From Thamnidium elegans (lineage: Eukaryota > Mucoromycota > Mucoromycetes > Mucorales > Mucoraceae): DNA of 64,000 nucleotides. The position numbers and the translations under genes were made by a program. A model generated the notes under the pieces. The model searched no databases and had not been told where the DNA came from. It saw only the letters and a program-made list of their open reading frames with translations. Positions 13,517 to 26,462 of this stretch are shown here, piece by piece (the first letter of the stretch is position 1; every line of letters starts with the position of its first letter). The stretch covers positions 124,001 to 188,000 of the forward strand of contig JAIXMG010000006.1 of assembly GCA_025201345.1 (NCBI GenBank), in the 5' to 3' direction.

Positions 13517-13887
13517 TTTATAAAAAAAAGGTCTCTCTTTTTTTTTTGATGGGGGTTTTTTTGTAGTTTTTTTTTACAAGATTAAAAGAGAAGAAAACAG
13601 AAGAAGAAATATATATATATATATATATAAAAAAAAAAAAAAAAAGTGTCTGTGGAACAAAAAGTGGTTAGAAAAAAAAAAAAAGAATTCTGCTTTTTTT
13701 CATTGGATTCCTTTCACACACAGATGATTTCCCCGCTAATAAATTTAATGACGATGAAAATCGAACCAAAGAGGAGGTATCCATCTCCCAAAGAATCATC
13801 GTCCCGATCTCAACCCATTAAAACTCATCTTCCAGTGCTATGTTTGGTCAGGTTTGGGTTACGTAAAACTGACATTCTTTCTTTTAT

Positions 13888-14539
13888 TTAAATAACAATC
13901 CCTGCGCCAACAACTTTTGTTGTATCGAATTTAGCTTTAGACAAGTTCAATGTACTTGTATCTACTTGATTTACTTTAAGCTGATTATTTGTTAAATCCT
14001 TCCAATACGCATCAACTGTATTATCAAAACTATCCTTTGTATAATCAACAATCTAATTACGTTTTTTTTATATTAGTCCTATCTCACATCACACATATAC
14101 ACAGAAAATTTTACCTCGTGTCTACCATCTTCAATAATCTTTAAAACTGTCTCTGTTCTTTGTTGTTCAAGATATCCTTCAACATCCATATCCTGAATAG
14201 GTTGTCTATGTTCTTCAAGTCCACCTAAATGAATAGTACCTAAATCTGTAATCAACTCCTGTGTATTAACACCACCTTGTGCTAAAAAATAATGACTGTA
14301 CACAATATAAGTTATCTTTTATACTGCTACTGCTACTAATATATACTTTACGCTCGGATATTTCCTCCTTCGTCATTACTAGCAGTCTTTGAAGAAAGTT
14401 TCTTTGATTGTGAATCGATTTGATCTAATCCTCTTTCAATAGAAGGTAATTCTTGTGGAAGAATTTTACTGTTGGTTAATTTAGAGCGTTCAAGGATTTG
14501 CTTTAAAGAAGCTGCTGGTTGTGTTGCGTTTGTATTCAT
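13888..14539 (-). CDS. Truncated nucleoporin NIC96/NUP93 N-terminal region
   Basis: Three exons (14539 to ~14350, ~14298 to ~14115, ~14050 to 13888). Seen: LPSIERGLDQIDSQSKKL, then HYFLAQGGVNTQELITDL, GTIHLGGLEEHRQPIQ and VEGYLEQQRTETVLKIIEDG. This is the conserved N-terminus of the linker nucleoporin NIC96/NUP93, which contacts the NSP1 complex at the nuclear pore. The family is about 800 residues long, but here the frame ends after roughly 190 residues with KVVGAGIVI-stop; no NIC domain follows between 13888 and the start of the kinase gene at 13516. It is either a truncated duplicate, a pseudogene, or a short paralogue with its own tail. Recognition of the N-terminus is firm; whether it makes a functional protein is open. 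Confidence 0.75.
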
Positions 14540-14917
14540 TTTTTTTTATATATATAAAAAGTATGCTTAAAAAAAGAGAGTAATGCTTTTAATAAAAAAA
14601 AAAAAAATAAACACGTAAAATAAACATAGTCACAATCGGGTGTTGAATGATTGCAATGCTTACAAAACCTCTGCATGCATTACATGTACTCTTACTAGTA
14701 CATTTAAAAGAACATGTAACTGAATACTATATATTACTTTCTCCACCTCGTAACAGAATATATATAAAACAAGACTTTTTTTTTTCTTACTAGATACGCG
14801 TCGCCTATTGGCCCATTTGTATAAATCAGGTACAAACCCCCCTCCCCCATACATCTCCGAAAAATAAATACATTTCACACGACTTCCCTTTTTTTTTTTC
14901 TCTCTCCGTAAACAAAT

Positions 14918-15489
14918 ATGCTCAACACTACAAAACTAGTTCTTTCTCGAACAAACAAAAGTAGACTCTTTTCTACCTTTCCTTCTATGCCTGGTAAACT
15001 ACTAGATTGCGACGTTTTTTTTATATATATGAAAAAGTACTTATTTTGTTGTTATTGCTAGCTCCTCAAAACTATTTGGTTGTTATCAAAGACTTTACTG
15101 ACTCTGAGTGTCTTCAACGTCGCTTAAATACTCGTGACGAGCATTTGAAAGGTGCTCTTATTAACAAGGCAAATAATGTGATTAGTTTAGGTGGTGCCAC
15201 TTTAGATAACGAAACGGTACATAGAAAAAAACCATCAACTCAATTTTTTTTTTTACTTACTTCAAAAAAAAACTAGGATGGTAAAATGGATGGTAGTTAT
15301 ATACTCCTCGAGGCTGAATCTATCAAGGATATTGATACCATGTTAAAGGCTGATCCTTACTATAAGGCCAAAGTTTGGGAAAAGTGGGAAATTAAACCCG
15401 TTAAAATGTAAGATGATTACCTTTTTTAAATTTATCACTTTTTACTAATACTCTTAAAATTACATAGTGCCATTGGTTCAATTGTTTAA
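14918..15489 (+). CDS. YCII-related domain protein, probably mitochondrial
   Basis: Four exons (14918-14993, 15062-15216, 15277-15407, 15468-15489) joining in frame to about 127 residues. After a basic, Ser/Arg-rich leader (MLNTTKLVLSRTNKSRLFST) that looks like a mitochondrial presequence comes a YCII fold: YLVVIKDFTD, RLNTRDEHLKGA, GGATLDNE, GSYILLEAESIKDIDTML and DPYYKAKVWEKWEIKPVKI. The His in RDEHL and the Asp of the DPY motif are the residues usually conserved in this family. YCII proteins are small ferredoxin-fold proteins of uncertain enzymatic role, so no substrate is proposed. It is divergent from the NIC96 fragment with about 380 bp between them. Confidence 0.88.
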
Positions 15490-16272
15490 AACAAAATAAT
15501 AAAATGAAACATTTAACCAATTAAGTTCGTACAAAATGTGTCATTTTGATTATTGAAGAGAAATATATTAAGAGCAGTACGATTGATTTGTTTTTATTAT
15601 ATATACATATTATAAAGCACATACATTTGTTTATATATTATGGGAGTTCTGTTTGGGCTGAGGTTGATATGGTGCCACTCTTTAGGATGTATAACATCGT
15701 CCTTTATTGTTTTTTTTTTGATTTTAATCAAATGTAATCAAATGCTTCTTTGGATACGGACTTTCGTTTACAGGTATCTTGAATACTGCTGTCGTGAGTA
15801 AATGTAAGGCAATGCTCATCGAAGATATCCAAAATAGACAAGATTTCGTCAAAATACCCAGCAAATCCCTGATTCTTTTGATGATAGTGCTTTTATACTG
15901 TACAAATTAAACATAGCATAACTTTGCATTTGATCGGTCAATAACATTTTTATATAGCAGTCCAAGTCAAACAAGGTCATTTGATATTGCAGACTTATCA
16001 TTTCCTCTTTTTGCGCTTTTGACTTCTAAAAAAAATTCCTAAGGATGGTCCGTAATAGAATCCATCTGTACTGTCAGGACGCTGCTTTGTTATATATCCA
16101 TTTTTCAATTCTGTGATATTTAACCAAGTAAATATCAAAAAATAAAAATAACAAAGCTAAAAGTATCCTACCAAGTGCCTAGTAATGATTATTAATCTCT
16201 CTATCTTTTAACTCTGAGCGTTACAAATAGTAAAATAAATTATTATAATAAAGTTTTTTATTATTATTATTA
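15490..16272. other. Intergenic, no gene seen
   Basis: About 780 bp of AT-rich DNA between the YCII gene and the MFS gene, which converge here. Only short frames are present and none shows a family motif. The right end has an ATT trinucleotide run at about 16260-16275 next to the MFS stop codon. Confidence 0.6.
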
Positions 16273-16585
16273 TTAAAGGATATAACGATACGTTCTATCA
16301 CCTACAATCCCATCTCTTTCAATAATCTTGTTTAGTCTAGACAAATGAATTCTTAATATAAGAGCACATAAAGCTGCTACTAACATGGCACCGCCATTAA
16401 TCATATTTGATCCAATATATCTAGGTGCATCTGAGGGCCAGCCTGAGTAAAGTGCAAAAGTACAAATCAATGCACCAAAGTTAGCTACTGACGAAACAAT
16501 ACCAGTAGCTGAAGCAACTGAAACTGGGTCTTCTTTCGAGTTTGCAGTCCATGCCATACTCTAAAATTGATACGCTTTAGCTATC

Positions 16586-16627
<42 letters not shown>

Positions 16628-17383
16628 TTATGTAGTTATTACCAAGGGAACGGTGGGATAGGTACCACCTGCCAAAACCATTAACCCAAAATATCTTGCG
16701 CCAATAGGCTCAGCAAAACTCAAAATACAAAACCCAACGAAAGCAACACACGAAGCGCCCATAATAAACACACCACGACTATTATAATAATCACTCAATC
16801 GAGTGATAATATACACCATGACACCACCAAACACAAAAGGAGGGATACTCATCAAACTGACCTCAATTGAAGTATAAGTACCAATCTGCTGCACGATCTT
16901 TGGAATAAAATAACCCAACGAAGTAGCTGCCATCACAGGCGTAAAATACAATACACAAAACAGCCAAATTTTAAAATCTTTAAATTCAGACATGACTTGT
17001 TTCAAGTCTCGTTTCATGTTTCGTTCGTTTGTATCAAGCACAATACGTTCTTGTGTAGATGCCTCTAATCTTTGCTTGACACGTGTACGTTCATCCTGGT
17101 TTAAGAAACGTGTCGATTTCTCGGGTGTAGAAGGTAAATAGTAAATTGTGATTACTCCAAACACAACAGAGATAAGTCCACTGATTAAAAATAACCATTG
17201 CCAGCCGTATAATCCTCCTTTTGTATCAATTAATTGAATACCGGCTGAAATCAGTCCACCAAATGCACCGGATGCAGGTCCTGCAAGGTAAACTACGCCA
17301 AGTCGTGCAGAAATCTCTTCAGGTCTGTACCATAAAGTGTTATAATAAGCTAAAATATTAATTTAGTTAGACTCGTTTTTTAC

Positions 17384-17419
<36 letters not shown>

Positions 17420-18113
17420 TGCATGATCTTCTTACTAATGCCTAAAATAAACAAATAAAAAGGTTAAAAATACGAAATAGTAAACTTGATTTTTATCTTA
17501 CCCGGCCAAAATCCTGCTTCAAAAGCTCCCTACAAAAGAAAAAAAACCCCCGAATAAGTATTTTAAAATGACACATGAAAAAAAAAAAAAAATACTTTGC
17601 TTACCAACAAAAATCTTAACAGATAAAAATGCCATGCAGTAGAAATAGCTGCCATACAACACGTAACAATACTCCAAGTGATCATAATCCGAGCAATCCA
17701 ATGAGCGGGATTAACATGAGCCATCATTAAATTAGAAGGTACTTCAAACAACTAAAACCTTAACTTAATAAAAAAAATGCCACTTTCTTTTATAAAACAT
17801 AACTTACAATATAGGCGACATAAAACAATCCAAGTCCAATATTATTTTCTTTTCCCGATAACCCAGCAGTATCAGCCAAAGTATGTTTCTCTGCTTGATT
17901 CATCGTCATGGCATACCCAACATTAGACCGATCCTCTACAGATAAAAAGTACAGACAAAAGATCCAAGGTACAATTCGCCAATCAATCTTTTTCAATAGT
18001 TTTTTGTCTTCTTCTTGAGCTTGTGGGTCGATACTTTTGACTGAACTGACCACAGAGGGACTCGTTCGTTGTCGAATATCTAACTTGACAGAGTCGTCAT
18101 TAGAACTCTTCAT
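16273..18113 (-). CDS. Major facilitator transporter, ACS family (DAL5/TNA1-like)
   Basis: Multi-exon gene for roughly 500 residues. Seen: cytosolic N-terminus, then KKIDWRIVPWIFCLYFLS, the ACS-family signature start of helix 1, the helix 1-2 motif DRSNVGYA, FEVPSNLMMAHVNPAHWIAR, LGAFEAGFWPG, then a central loop rich in charge (TRVKQRLEASTQE) and a second set of helices (VMAATSLGYFIPKIVQQIG, GGVMVYIITRLSDYYNSRG). These are typical of fungal anion:cation symporters for allantoate, nicotinate, pantothenate or similar carboxylates; the substrate cannot be read from sequence. Start at 18113 is the first Met before the basic leader. Introns lie near 17780, 17550, 17480, 17390 and 16600; the last is almost pure poly(T)/poly(A). 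Confidence 0.93.
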
Positions 18114-18445
18114 TTGTAGGTTTGTATAAAGTGAGGTATAAAAAAATATTTTTTTTTTTTGTATGGGAAAAAAAAAGAGATACGGTCACACTACTGTGAT
18201 TACTTTATGATGTCAAAAAGTGAATGTGAATATGAAGCCAATTTTGATATGCCCCCCACCTTGAGTACTACTACTTGAGCTGCAATATAAAAAAAAAAAA
18301 AAATCATACGATTAAAAAATATATATATTATATTAAAAATTAATTTATTAAGTTGTTGTATTAGTTGTAGTAGTAGTAGATAAATAAATATTGCAGAATT
18401 AGTTATTAAAAAGGGGGGGGGGTTTTCTATATGTTTATAAAATTA
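18114..18445. promoter_or_regulatory. Upstream region of the MFS gene
   Basis: About 330 bp between the MFS start and the SEC7-PH stop, both on the minus strand, so it must hold the MFS promoter and the SEC7-PH 3' end. It contains poly(A), a run of nine G at about 18413-18421 and a TAG/TTG-rich patch. No named site was recognised. Confidence 0.4.
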
Positions 18446-19766
18446 TTAATCTTCTTCATCGCTGTCTTCTTCTTCTTGACGATGCTTTAGTATACTTTTT
18501 TCAAGTACATCGCAATAATTTTGGTACTTGATAATATCATGCAACATGTACTTAGATTTTGCTTCCCAGTTAGAAAGCGCCTTGGTATGATTTTGACTCT
18601 TTTGAGGGAACTATAATTTTAAGCGTGTAAATAAAAAAAAAGATATCACTAGAAAAGATTTTTTTTTTTTTTACCTTGACAAGAATCTTCTTTTTGATTT
18701 CTCGATGATCATTAATCTCTTGATTCAACATACCAAGATATTTTTGCAAATTATCATAATGCGTGGTTTCATCCAACGCACTAGACACCATGGTAGGTGT
18801 TGGTGGCACCCAATTGGAGATATGAACAGCATCAGGGTCTCTAAAATACTTGCCCGTGATTTTTTTACCGCTTTCCACTGCGTCCAAGTCCAAGATCACG
18901 TCCTCCAAGCAACTTCCCCACCCATACTCTATATTACTTACACCACCATGTAATGGTTCTTTACTTAATCGTGCAGCCCAATAATTACATGTTGAAACCC
19001 ATTCCATGATTTGTTCTTGTGATGCTGCTTGGATCAAGTATACGCCTCCGTTTGGTTCTTGAATTGCAAATACAAAAGGTCTTGTACGATTGTACCCAGG
19101 TGGCGGTAAAGAATTAGCCAATGAGTGATTTAGTTCAATAGATCCTATCGGTTGGGAATACGCCTAATTATATAAAAAAAAAGGGTAAGCCCTTTTTTTT
19201 CTCTTTACATAATCAAAAAAAGAAACTTACTGCCCATCGACCATTATTTGGTGACACTTCGCTCAAAAGAGAATTAAGGTTTGTCGTACTCGCGTAACTC
19301 TTTGTAAGCGAATCGGCCAAATTAGCAAAACTTGCACCACTTGCACGAATCATATTATTCTTCCTTGAAGAATCATTGACATCAGATTGTAAGCCGTACA
19401 TCTTCAATTCACCTTGTCCGACCACCAACAGACATTCTTTCCACTCACGATGTTTCGCTTTTTGATTTGCGCTTTCTAATAAATGTTTACGCATCACCAC
19501 GCCTTCTTTTAAATAAGGTGGTCGACTGGTAAATAAATCAGAGGCATGTGTATCCATAAAAGACATCATGTGGCTCTGACTAGGTGATAATAATCCGCCT
19601 GCATTGGTTTTAGGCGTTAAAAGTCCCAAAGATTGACCAGAGTTGGTAGACGAAAACGATTCTCGTCTAGTATTTCGATGCGTTGTCATTTGATGCTTAT
19701 TTGAAGAACTTGTACTTTTTCTAGGCTACATATTACAAAAAAAAAAAAAATAAGTACACAAAGGTC

Positions 19767-19806
<40 letters not shown>

Positions 19807-22166
19807 AAGGGTTCATCTAGAAATAGCATACTTTCACGCGTACCGGATGACTTGTGTATCATTGTATTTAAACTGCGTTTAATATCAATCATGCGTCTAC
19901 CGGCCATCATACTCGTTCGTTTAGAAGATGTTGTTGTTGTAGGTGTTAAGAAATCGTTATTTAATTCGGATTGTTTATTTTGTAACGGTTGTAGAATTTG
20001 GTAATTTTTAACTGATATATACATGTCCTACAACAACAAAACGTTAAATAATTCAGTGTTACCCAACATTTTTCTTTTTTTTTATACCTTCAGATAAGCT
20101 TCAATATGTGCTTCCCATGCCAACATGGAATTTGGTGTTCTTGGTGCTTTATCTGGATTAGCTAATTGTTGATCTTTAATCGTAGACATTGTATTCTTAA
20201 CAAATGCCTGTCGAGTCATACGAGTATAACTTCCTTGCGCAACATGTAAATCTGTATTTAACAACAAAAGTGAATACACAACTGCATAAACCGTATCTAT
20301 TAAAAAATATTTGTTAATGATTTTTTTTCCTTTAAAAAAAAAAAGCCCCCAAATTTTTTTTTTTGTACACAAAACCTGCGCTTCCAAATATCGTCTTTGG
20401 GTTACATTGCCAATACCTTTTGGCAAACGCTTCTAAAATTCGATCAATTTGCTGTGCTTCAGCGCGAAAGTAAAGTTTAGAGCAAACCTTTCTAAACAGT
20501 AAAAAGTCGTTTATTTTCCTGTAAACAGGCACACACACATATTTTAAACCCTTACCTGAATGCTCCATCTAACCTCATTGAAGAAAAATCAAAGTATTCC
20601 ATATACTCTTGTAAAGTACTTGTATTCAATGGTTTACTATTTTTAACAAAATCCCCCACGATATTTAATTTACAATCAAACGTAACACCAAAAATTTAAA
20701 TTTATACCTTTGACCGAGCCATTCAGCAATTCTCTCTCGTTGCACAAACTTTTCATCTTCATGCCATAATTTAGCAGCACATTCTTTTGGTTCATCCATT
20801 TTTTCTTCTTCATTTTCTTGTGGAAGTAATATTTGTGGATGAGGAGGTAAAGGACGTTCAGGTGGTACTTGAGGGTGATACGAATGTTGTGATATGGTAT
20901 CTTTTTCAGGTACAGGAGGTGCATTTTCTGTTATAAATTTATCTAACATTTGCCCACTATGTCTTTTCCAATTTATCATGGATTGTGCTACATCTTCTGG
21001 TGGTGGTCGACTTGTTCTCTTTTTATTGTTATCCATAATACTCATCATTAATCCCCCAGCACTTCCGAAGTGTCCACCCGAAAGTCGTTTAGATAATCGG
21101 TTTTCGATCCTTTCTCGTTCAATATCTTCTTGTGAAACGCCGGTGGCGTCCACAAATATATCTCGGCGTATATCTCCTACTTGATCGTTATCGTCTTCTC
21201 CGTAATCATCTTCATCGTCGTCTTCATCATCACCATTTTCATTTTCATCTTCATCATCATCTTCGTATTCTACAGTAGTAATTAGTCTAGCTTGATTTCT
21301 GGTTTGAACATTTGTTGCTACGATACTTGCTAAATCCAAAACTACAGGTTCCTTTTCAGCTGTTTCATTTATATCAGAAACACTCGTAGCAGCTGTAACA
21401 TTTTCAACTGATTCACAACCATCATATACAGATTCGGACCCAAATGTGCTGTAGATAGAATAAGATCCAGTTGATTTTCTAGTGGATGCATTTGACCATC
21501 TTGTATGATTACTTGTGCTTGTAACAGATTTTGAAGCTAAAGAAGGTTGTTCACCTACTTCATAATGATGATACTGCGGTTTATAATTGTGTAATGGTGG
21601 TGTAGGCACTTTGGTTTGTTCTGCATGAATAGGGCGGTGTTGTTCAGGTTGATAGAACAACGAAGCAAGTTGTTGTTCCGCATTGAGTTTCTTGTCTACT
21701 GATTTGTTTTGCTTCTTTTTAAATAATTTACCAAAACTTCTATTACTGGCATTTGCTTTCTATTTTTTTTTTTTTTTTTTTTTTTTATTAATTATTTATT
21801 ATTATTATTATTATTATTACAAACCTTTTTTGATACATCTTCAGATATAATATCTTCAGTTTTAATACCAAGTACGGCTTCATACTTTTTTCTAGAATTA
21901 ATAGAAGCAGCTACAATTGGTTTACGTTTTACTTTTTGTTGTCCATGAATAGGTGGTAAAATATTACTTGTAGTACTAGTGATGGAAGCAGAAGTAGAAG
22001 TAGAAGGTGTGATGGGTGGTGTAGTAGGTGGATTTTTAAATCGTGATAGAAAGTAACTTTTGTTACTGTTCCATATGGATGATGACGTTGTTGTATCGGA
22101 TTGAGATAAGTAAGATGTACCTGGTACTGAAACTGATCTTCTTCTTGTATTACTGCTATTTGGCAT
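18446..22166 (-). CDS. SEC7 and PH domain ARF guanine nucleotide exchange factor
   Basis: Multi-exon gene for about 1,050 residues. Seen: Ser/Thr-rich N-terminus (22166 to ~20950) with an acidic run of Asp/Glu at ~21190-21270; a SEC7 domain (~20800-20090) with ERIAEWLGQR, EYMEYFDFSSMRLDGAFR, the catalytic-Glu loop FRAEAQQIDRILEAFAKRYW, VYSLLLLNTDLHV and MTRQAFVKN; a PH domain (~19520-18950) starting EGVVMRKHLLES, KHREWKECLLVVGQGELKMY and ending IQAASQEQIMEWVSTCNYW; then a coiled, charged C-terminus ending EEEDSDEED. The SEC7 domain loads GTP onto ARF-type GTPases, and the PH domain targets it to membrane phosphoinositides. The order SEC7-PH resembles animal EFA6/PSD and yeast SYT1/YEL1. Introns carry long poly(T) tracts, for example 19773-19803. 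Confidence 0.92.
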
Positions 22167-22876
22167 ATTTTTTTTTTTTAAAAAAAATAAAAAATAAAAG
22201 TAAAGAAGGAAAAAGGAAGAAAAAAAAAACCAATAAATAAATATAAATTATATACTAAAAAAACTTTTTTTTTTTTTAGAGGTACAATAAAGGTTTGGTG
22301 TTACAATGTTTAATATTTACGTTTTGTGCGTGTGTGTGTGTGTGTGCGCGTGTATTTTTTTTTTTTTTTTAGGGTTAAGAGCACACATGCTACAAAGCAA
22401 TCTCTTATTTCATTGTGGATCTCATATCACTAATAAAGAAAATGATTACATCCCCCCCTTTTTTTTTACTCTGTAGAAAACAATAAAATATAAAAAAAAT
22501 AAACTCCCTGTGAAAAATAAGGAGGATTACCCCGTTCTTTTCGCTCTTTGTAATAACTTTTCGTATAACGCAAAAAAAAAACAAATTTGAACATGTCACC
22601 TTTTTTAGTAGCGAAGTTTGCGTTACATAAAAACCGAAACTTTTTTTTGCCTCTCTTCAGTCAAGTTTAAACAGCTCCGAATATCCTATTGAAACGTGGC
22701 ATTGCAAGCAAAATGATTTTTAGTATATATGTACAAGAAATAAAGACTCTTTATATTTTTCTGAGCTCAACTAGATGTATTCAACACGTATCTTTTTTCT
22801 CTTTTGGAGCCTTAAAAAGCTTCAAGCAAAGAGAAAAAAAACTCTTCTGTCACTAGCCTAACCGTCTCCTTAACCG

Positions 22877-22908
<32 letters not shown>

Positions 22909-24230
22909 AAAGATGCCCTCAGCATTTATACAACACGTTGTTATTGTTCTTTCAACAAGCTTAACATTCAAAGAATGCGTATTAAACTTATCAATTTTGC
23001 AAGCTTTGAAAGGAGAGAATATACAACATGTTTCAAAGATAAATTGAACTATAATATAAATGAAAAAAAAAAAAAAATAAGCTAAACTCTCACTACTAAT
23101 TTTTTAAATCATGTATCCTTTTTTATCATCTTTTTAGCACTAGCTTTCAATAGATCCTTTCTATCCTATTATTTTGGCTGCAACTATGAAACATTGTACC
23201 CCTGTACCGAAACCAATATACTTTGCACTACGGATACTTGCGAGGTAGTTTTATTTTGGACCAGCCGCCTAAATTAATTACGCAAATTAGCAATCTATCA
23301 TCAAATATTATCTGCAAGATAAGCACGTCTTAGTTCTCAAGGAAGCCAAATGTGATGCCCACTTGTTTCAGGTCTAATTATTGACTCCCATCTTAAAAGA
23401 CATTTCTTTGAAATTAACCTCCTCATATCGCCATGGAAGAGTCAATACCAATCAAATCAAAATGATATACTGAAAATAGATTAGTTATGTATTATAGCTT
23501 GAATTTATTGGAGAGTCCTAATAATCTGATATATACGACCAATATATCTAACCTTTTGGTTACTATTTAGAGTCTGTAATTACAGCTTTAGTTGGCAAGT
23601 AACCGATTTACTACGAATAAATCTTTACCTAGTTGATTTTCCTTATAAAAGATGCTCGTTTATTATTATTTATCGCTCAAGTATTACTGCAAATACCTTG
23701 GTCCGTTCGTTTCCATAAAGGGTCATTTTTGTTAGCAGAACGAATGCTAAGGTCCCAATTCCAGATACTGTTCGCTCTTTACAAAAGCTAATCTCTTGCA
23801 CGCCACAGATGTTTGAACCGCCAGAAGCCGCTGCTAGATTAATTCGAAATATTGATGAAGCTTGTGAATAAGTTTGATACTGGGCAAATAAAGAAATAAA
23901 AAACGACACTACACATATTCTATATTAAGAAGCACAACATTTCATTGATCTTTGAAGACCGTGCTTAATTATAGCAATAAATGCACGAAACGTATCGAAT
24001 TTCTTAAGCGTACTATATGCATGAGATCAGCTGACCCGCTGAAGGAGTTGGTAGAATATAATATAGCTCAAACTGCAAGTGAATTAGCAATGGGCTTTAA
24101 TAGACGTTATTTCAGGATATCTAATGGAAAAGGTTAAAAAGTTGGATGATTGCGTTTTAGAAGCTTGCTTTTATTTACTAAAAATGACAAAGAATTGGTC
24201 CAATTTTGAAGCTAATTATAACGTGAAGGG

Positions 24231-24261
<31 letters not shown>

Positions 24262-24273
24262 TATTCTTTTTTA
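22167..24273. other. 2.1-kb AT-rich intergenic region, no gene seen
   Basis: Upstream of the SEC7-PH gene and downstream of NPL4. Contains poly(A/T) runs, a GT dinucleotide tract at about 22326-22352, and short frames without recognisable domains. A 79-codon minus frame at 23670-23909 is locally rich in ordinary amino acids but I do not recognise it; it could be a decayed gene. Confidence 0.5.
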
Positions 24274-26462
24274 TTAACCAGACAAAGGTAACCCACACAT
24301 TTCACAACTTTCATTTCCTCCAGGATTATTAAAAGTACAATGTCTACAAGCCACGTTAGTTGGTGCTGCTGTATGATTTCCTGCACTTGAGCTTCCACCT
24401 ATAAAAAATCCCCCAGTCAGAAAAAAAAAAAAAAAAAAAAGATATATTTAATTATTTTTACCTGCTTCCTTGAGTACCATTTCAAGTGTATTCCAACCAT
24501 TCAATTGATTTAATTGAGAAATATCTCCATCTTTACTAGTTACCAATTGACACAATTGTTGAAATTCCTCTTTTGAAAATGTACCTGTTGATTCAATAAA
24601 GCACAAGACGTGGAAATCGTCCAATACGTTTTTTAACTCTTCCGGTCCTTTAGCCGCTTGAATACATTTTGCAAGTGATTTCATATCTTGATGTGCAACT
24701 CCCTCTCTATTCTCAACTGGGAAAGTAGAATCAGGATTAAATAAAGGTGAAGGGTGATGTGGGAAACCATTAGTGACCTAAGTTTTTTTTTTTTTTTTTA
24801 AAAAAAAAAAAAGTAAGTTATCTGGAATTATTTTCATTACAAAGTCTAACTTTACATTCACCAATAAATATTCAACAGGAAACGTTGGTTTTGCTGATTG
24901 CTTTACAACCACATTATATTCATTTTTAAACTTGTAAAATACTTCAGGTACGTATCGTTCATGAGGAATACTATCTTTCACTCGCATTACAGAAGGATTC
25001 CTGCTAGGTTCGACAATCTCCGCTTCTGTTAATGCTGTCAATGTATCTGATACCTGATAGGCCTTGACGTCAATATTTCCCTCGGTATCTCCAGAAATGA
25101 CACACGTAACAAATTTCGAGCTGAATTTACCCGTAATGGATTGTTTGGTTATATTAGGGTGACGACGTTGCATCTCAGCAGCAAAGATACATTCAAGCGA
25201 TGATAAAAAGTAAGAGTTGACATGACGTTTAGCAACAACTTTGCCATCGCCTGTGCCGTCATCAATCAGATCGGAAAAGATCATACCTACTTGAACCAAA
25301 CCACATGCCGCAGCTACCTGATTTACTTTAGCCTCTTCCTCCCACGGTGTATCCAACTGAATTCCATCAAAGTGATCCTGTTGTGGCGGTTCGTAAATTG
25401 CTTCCACTACAGCTTTAATACCTAACGGTACCTCAAGATAAGGTTCATATCGGCCGTATAGATATCCAAATCTCTGAGATCCAGATGAACGCCAGTAATT
25501 TAAAAACGAATCGATCAAGGACGCAGATGAAAATTCAACGTGGTCTACCATACGGTATGTTTGTCGTTGTAATGTAATGGCACTAGGTTGACATTTGGTA
25601 CAAATTCCCTCGGGCCATGGTGCATGGCCTCCGGTACAAGGCTCTTTGACCTTAAAATTCTGTTCTTCCAATGGTGGTAAATTGTTGCCTGGTGCTGCAG
25701 AGTTTTTAGAGCGTTGTGCCGCGCCTAATTGACGCAAGTAGGCGTGGAATGACATGTGTTTAATCTTGTTTTCTTCAAGGTAACTGACATCATAAGGCTA
25801 CAAATCATTTAGTAATTAACATAGTTGCGATATATCAGCCTATATTTACCTCTAAAGGCATACAGTAATCACACATAGCATTATCACCATGACGACAACT
25901 TTTTGAGACAGAGAGAGAGAGAAAAAAAAATTAATATCACTCAAATCACAGCTATATAAAAACACACACACTTACAACTTGAGATCCTTTTTGCGATCAA
26001 TTAAACCTCTTTGTTTTTCTAAAAAGTCGTCAACTTCATCTTGCTTCACTTGCGTGTCATCAGGTATATCTACATTGTTTTGAAGCTCGGGTTCAACATA
26101 AGAAACGTAAATAATATCGCCATGTCTACACAACAAAAGAAATATTAGACTTTTTTTGGTTTTTTTTTTTTTTTTTTGCTAGTGTCGCATCTTACTTGAG
26201 TCCAGCAGAATCAATAGTTTTATCAGCTAATTGCGCAACTGCAGCGGCTGTAGAAGGATTAGGTTCCTTTCCCATAGCAATAGTAGCTGGGTCTTCTATC
26301 TTTAATAAACTGGCTACTTTAAGTGCGAGTGAACCAAACGTTTCGCCCGTTTCGACTTGCACTCTGTGCATACCTTCTTTGGTTCGTATACGAAGTAACT
26401 ACAATAAAAAAAACCCCTAATTTAATAAAGTTCCCAAAAAGTGTATGCTTTCATATTACCAT
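24274..26462 (-). CDS. NPL4: NPL4, ubiquitin-binding cofactor of the CDC48/p97 segregase
   Basis: Partner of UFD1 in the CDC48 complex that extracts ubiquitinated proteins from the ER membrane and other sites. Seen: N-terminal ubiquitin-like region (LLRIRTKEGMHRVQVETG), zinc-binding zf-NPL4 segments (CRHGDNAMCDYCMPLEPYD; CTGGHAPWPEGICTKCQPSA), the MPN-like domain (RMVDHVEFSS, QRFGYLYGRYEPY, VGMIFSDLID) and a C-terminal NZF zinc finger CRHCTFNN...CEMCGLPLSG. About 580 residues, the family's normal length. The start codon appears to sit alone: ATG at 26462-26460 is followed at once by an intron (GTAATATG... to ATTGTAG) before LLRIR; no other in-frame ATG is available close upstream of LLRIR. 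Other introns lie near 26160, 25930, 25820, 24800 and 24430. Confidence 0.94.

Noticed and set aside
23670..24137. Two short opposed frames (79 and 61 codons) in the 22-24 kb gap
   Set aside because: Composition is protein-like but no family was recognised, and no splice-connected exons were found; left as intergenic.
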